Shown piece by piece: positions 14,048-15,313 of a DNA stretch of 15,313 nucleotides. The DNA is taken from assembly GCA_942492225.1 (NCBI GenBank), contig CALODS010000074.1:1-15313 (forward strand). The letters run 5' to 3'. This stretch comes from JAFGTX01 sp942492225 (GTDB lineage Bacteria > Bacillota > Clostridia > Peptostreptococcales > Acidaminobacteraceae). A program made the position numbers and the translations under genes. The notes below the pieces were generated by a model. That model did no database searches. It saw only the letters and a program-made list of their open reading frames with translations, and had not been told where the DNA came from. The stretch's first letter is position 1. Every line of letters begins with the position of its first letter.

Positions 14048-14638
14048 TTAAAGATAAGAGGTGATATTAAAGAGTTCAAGGAATAGTATAAGAATAAGGC
14101 AAAATCCAAACGGTTTTGCAAAAAAATATATAAACACTTTTTTATTTTCTACTATCGATGCCAAAAGACTCATAAAAGTAGGATGAAAAATTAAAACGAA
14201 TCCAGAAAGCATTAGTAAGATATATTTTATTATGAGTTGAATATAAGCATATGATGTATCCGCAGAAATAATGGAAAAAAACTTCAAATATAGGTGGGTA
14301 AAATCATCTTCAGATATTATTTCTCCTCCAGATTCAATAGTGATATTTTTATTCTTGTTATAAATAATTTTGTATTGCTCATTTTCATCCAATTTAATAT
14401 TGAAGTAATCATTCTCATCATCTTCATATTGGATAGTAAAAGCACGTATATTTAATTCATCTGAATTCTTCGATTGATAAAATAGTGTGTTTGACCCGTT
14501 AACTTTAATAGTACGCGTTAAATTATATTCGTTAACGTTATGAAGATAGAGTTGTTTGTCAAATCTACTTACTTTGGTAGGAATGATGATGATTAAAAGT
14601 GTCATGATGATTAAAATTATAAATTCATATTTTTTCAT
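14048..14638 (-). CDS. Membrane protein of unknown function
   Basis: The ATG at 14638 is preferred because AAAAGGA lies 5 nt before it. The ATG at 14644 would leave almost no spacing. The 196-residue product starts with MKKYEF and a hydrophobic helix (residues ~5-22). A polar ~100-residue domain follows, rich in Asn, Asp and Glu and beta-like (NGSNTLFYQSKNSDELNIR), probably outside the cell. Two C-terminal helices (near YIQLIIKYILLMLSGFVLIF and VFIYFFAKPFGFCLILILF) end the protein. No family is recognised. It lies 62 bp downstream of another minus-strand gene and is probably co-transcribed with it, with a hairpin in between. The frame shows no damage, unlike the plus-strand remnants beside it. 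Confidence 0.72.
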   Translation of the reverse strand: MKKYEFIILIIMTLLIIIIPTKVSRFDKQLYLHNVNEYNLTRTIKVNGSNTLFYQSKNSDELNIRAFTIQYEDDENDYFNIKLDENEQYKIIYNKNKNITIESGGEIISEDDFTHLYLKFFSIISADTSYAYIQLIIKYILLMLSGFVLIFHPTFMSLLASIVENKKVFIYFFAKPFGFCLILILFLELFNITSYL

Positions 14639-14662
14639 AAGCATCCTTTTCTGAATTAGTAA

Positions 14663-14689
14663 CCAGCCACAAAAATCATATGTGGCTGG
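14663..14689 (-). terminator. Intergenic hairpin, partial terminator or processing site
   Basis: On the minus strand CCAGCCACA pairs with TGTGGCTGG around a 9-nt loop, just after the stop of the upstream gene. The following TTACTAATTC is not a strong U-tract. It may reduce expression of the membrane-protein gene downstream. Confidence 0.5.
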
Positions 14690-14700
14690 CTTAATAATTA

Positions 14701-15312
14701 CTATTTTGCAGTAAACTTAATATTGATTCTAAGATCTTCGATATATGGATCTCTATTGTTAATATAATTGTAATGTGCTTTTTTCTTCAAAGTTGATATA
14801 GAAGAATATGAAGCGGTTTGTTTTTTAAAGTCTTTAATATATTCAGTTTGAGGACCACCATTTTCATAACCTCTTTTTGTTATGATTTGGTCTATTCTAA
14901 TTTTGACTTTTTCTGCAGAGGAGAAGTGACAATAAGAGCCACTATGACTTGAAAACCTATGGTTTTTGTCTTCTATTAAAATGGATCTGACAAATTTATC
15001 ACCATTTGCAGTTACTTCAATTTTATCACCTTGTCTCCAATCTTGAAAATCAGGAATTCCAAACAATGTTGCTGGCACCCAAATGTATGGTGTAGTAAAA
15101 CCAAGAGCAACGCTAACACCACGCTCTATCCAATTTTGTGCAGTTTTACCTTTTACAACTTTATCTTTTCCGATTTCAAATGTTAAATCGGACTGATACA
15201 TACCATAACCTTTGTAATCACCTAGATCAGTTAAATCTTCTGAACTACTACGACTTGAATATCTTGCTGTTTGTGTATCTGATAGGAAATCTTGAATTTT
15301 ATTTTTTTCTAC
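14701..15312 (-). CDS. Uncharacterised protein, C-terminal 203 residues (5' end outside window)
   Basis: The frame is open from the window edge. An ATG at 15199-15201 is internal, because the frame extends upstream without a stop (VEKNKIQDFL, then TARYSSRSSSEDL). The visible part has a Ser-rich stretch, then FEIGKDKVVKGKTAQNWIERG, a hydrophobic GVSVALGFTTPYIWVPATLFGI, and a beta-rich region (GDKIEVTANGDKFVRSILIED) with a single Cys in SGSYCHFSSAEKVKIRIDQI. It ends DLRINIKFTAK. There is no clear enzyme motif. The gene pair with the downstream membrane protein suggests a linked function at the cell surface. No family is recognised. It could be the end of a larger secreted protein, but that is a guess. 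Confidence 0.65.
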   Translation of the reverse strand, partial: VEKNKIQDFLSDTQTARYSSRSSSEDLTDLGDYKGYGMYQSDLTFEIGKDKVVKGKTAQNWIERGVSVALGFTTPYIWVPATLFGIPDFQDWRQGDKIEVTANGDKFVRSILIEDKNHRFSSHSGSYCHFSSAEKVKIRIDQIITKRGYENGGPQTEYIKDFKKQTASYSSISTLKKKAHYNYINNRDPYIEDLRINIKFTAK

Positions 15313-15313
15313 T

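Noticed and set aside
1..15313. tRNA or rRNA genes
   Set aside because: No stretch with cloverleaf arms, a T-loop GTTCRANNC consensus or rRNA conserved sequence was seen by eye; a tRNAscan run would settle it.

Overview
This AT-rich window uses ordinary bacterial signals: AGGAG-type ribosome binding sites, TGA as a stop, intrinsic terminators with U-tracts, a lipobox and an IS3-type insertion sequence. It suggests a low-GC Bacillota, probably a Clostridia-like anaerobe. I cannot name the genus from sequence alone.

Region 1 (1-3233) is mostly intact. It holds the 3' part of a MATE efflux gene, a MerR-family regulator, and a two-gene unit made of a class I SAM methyltransferase and an uncharacterised 206-residue protein. 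That unit follows a promoter with a 19-bp spacer containing a dyad, which is the layout MerR-family activators act on.

Region 2 (3234-4444) has no intact gene. It carries a strong hairpin, the first copy of a ~217-bp dispersed repeat ending at an intrinsic terminator, and a consensus promoter driving a cobalamin riboswitch with a visible L5-L13 kissing loop and a downstream terminator.

Region 3 (4445-10341) is the operon under that riboswitch. It encodes a NikA/DppA-like lipoprotein, two permeases and two ATPases in tightly overlapping order, followed by a SAM methyltransferase broken by a frameshift. The riboswitch makes cobalt, a cobalt complex or a corrinoid-related compound the likeliest cargo, although the protein family alone would also allow nickel or peptides.

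Region 4 (10344-14023) is a gene graveyard. An IS3-family element, itself inactivated by a deletion in orfB, splits a small ~90-aa gene that can be rejoined in frame. Next come a frameshifted remnant of an RNase A-like polymorphic toxin C-terminus running in frame into a helical, immunity-like tail, the second copy of the dispersed repeat (same orientation, ungapped, 9369 bp away), an unrecognised frameshifted gene and a DUF1295 remnant with an internal deletion.

Region 5 (14048-15313) holds two intact minus-strand genes of unknown function, a membrane protein and the C-terminal part of a larger protein. The most notable points are the riboswitch-controlled transporter with its methyltransferase, the duplicated repeat, and the eroded toxin/immunity locus.
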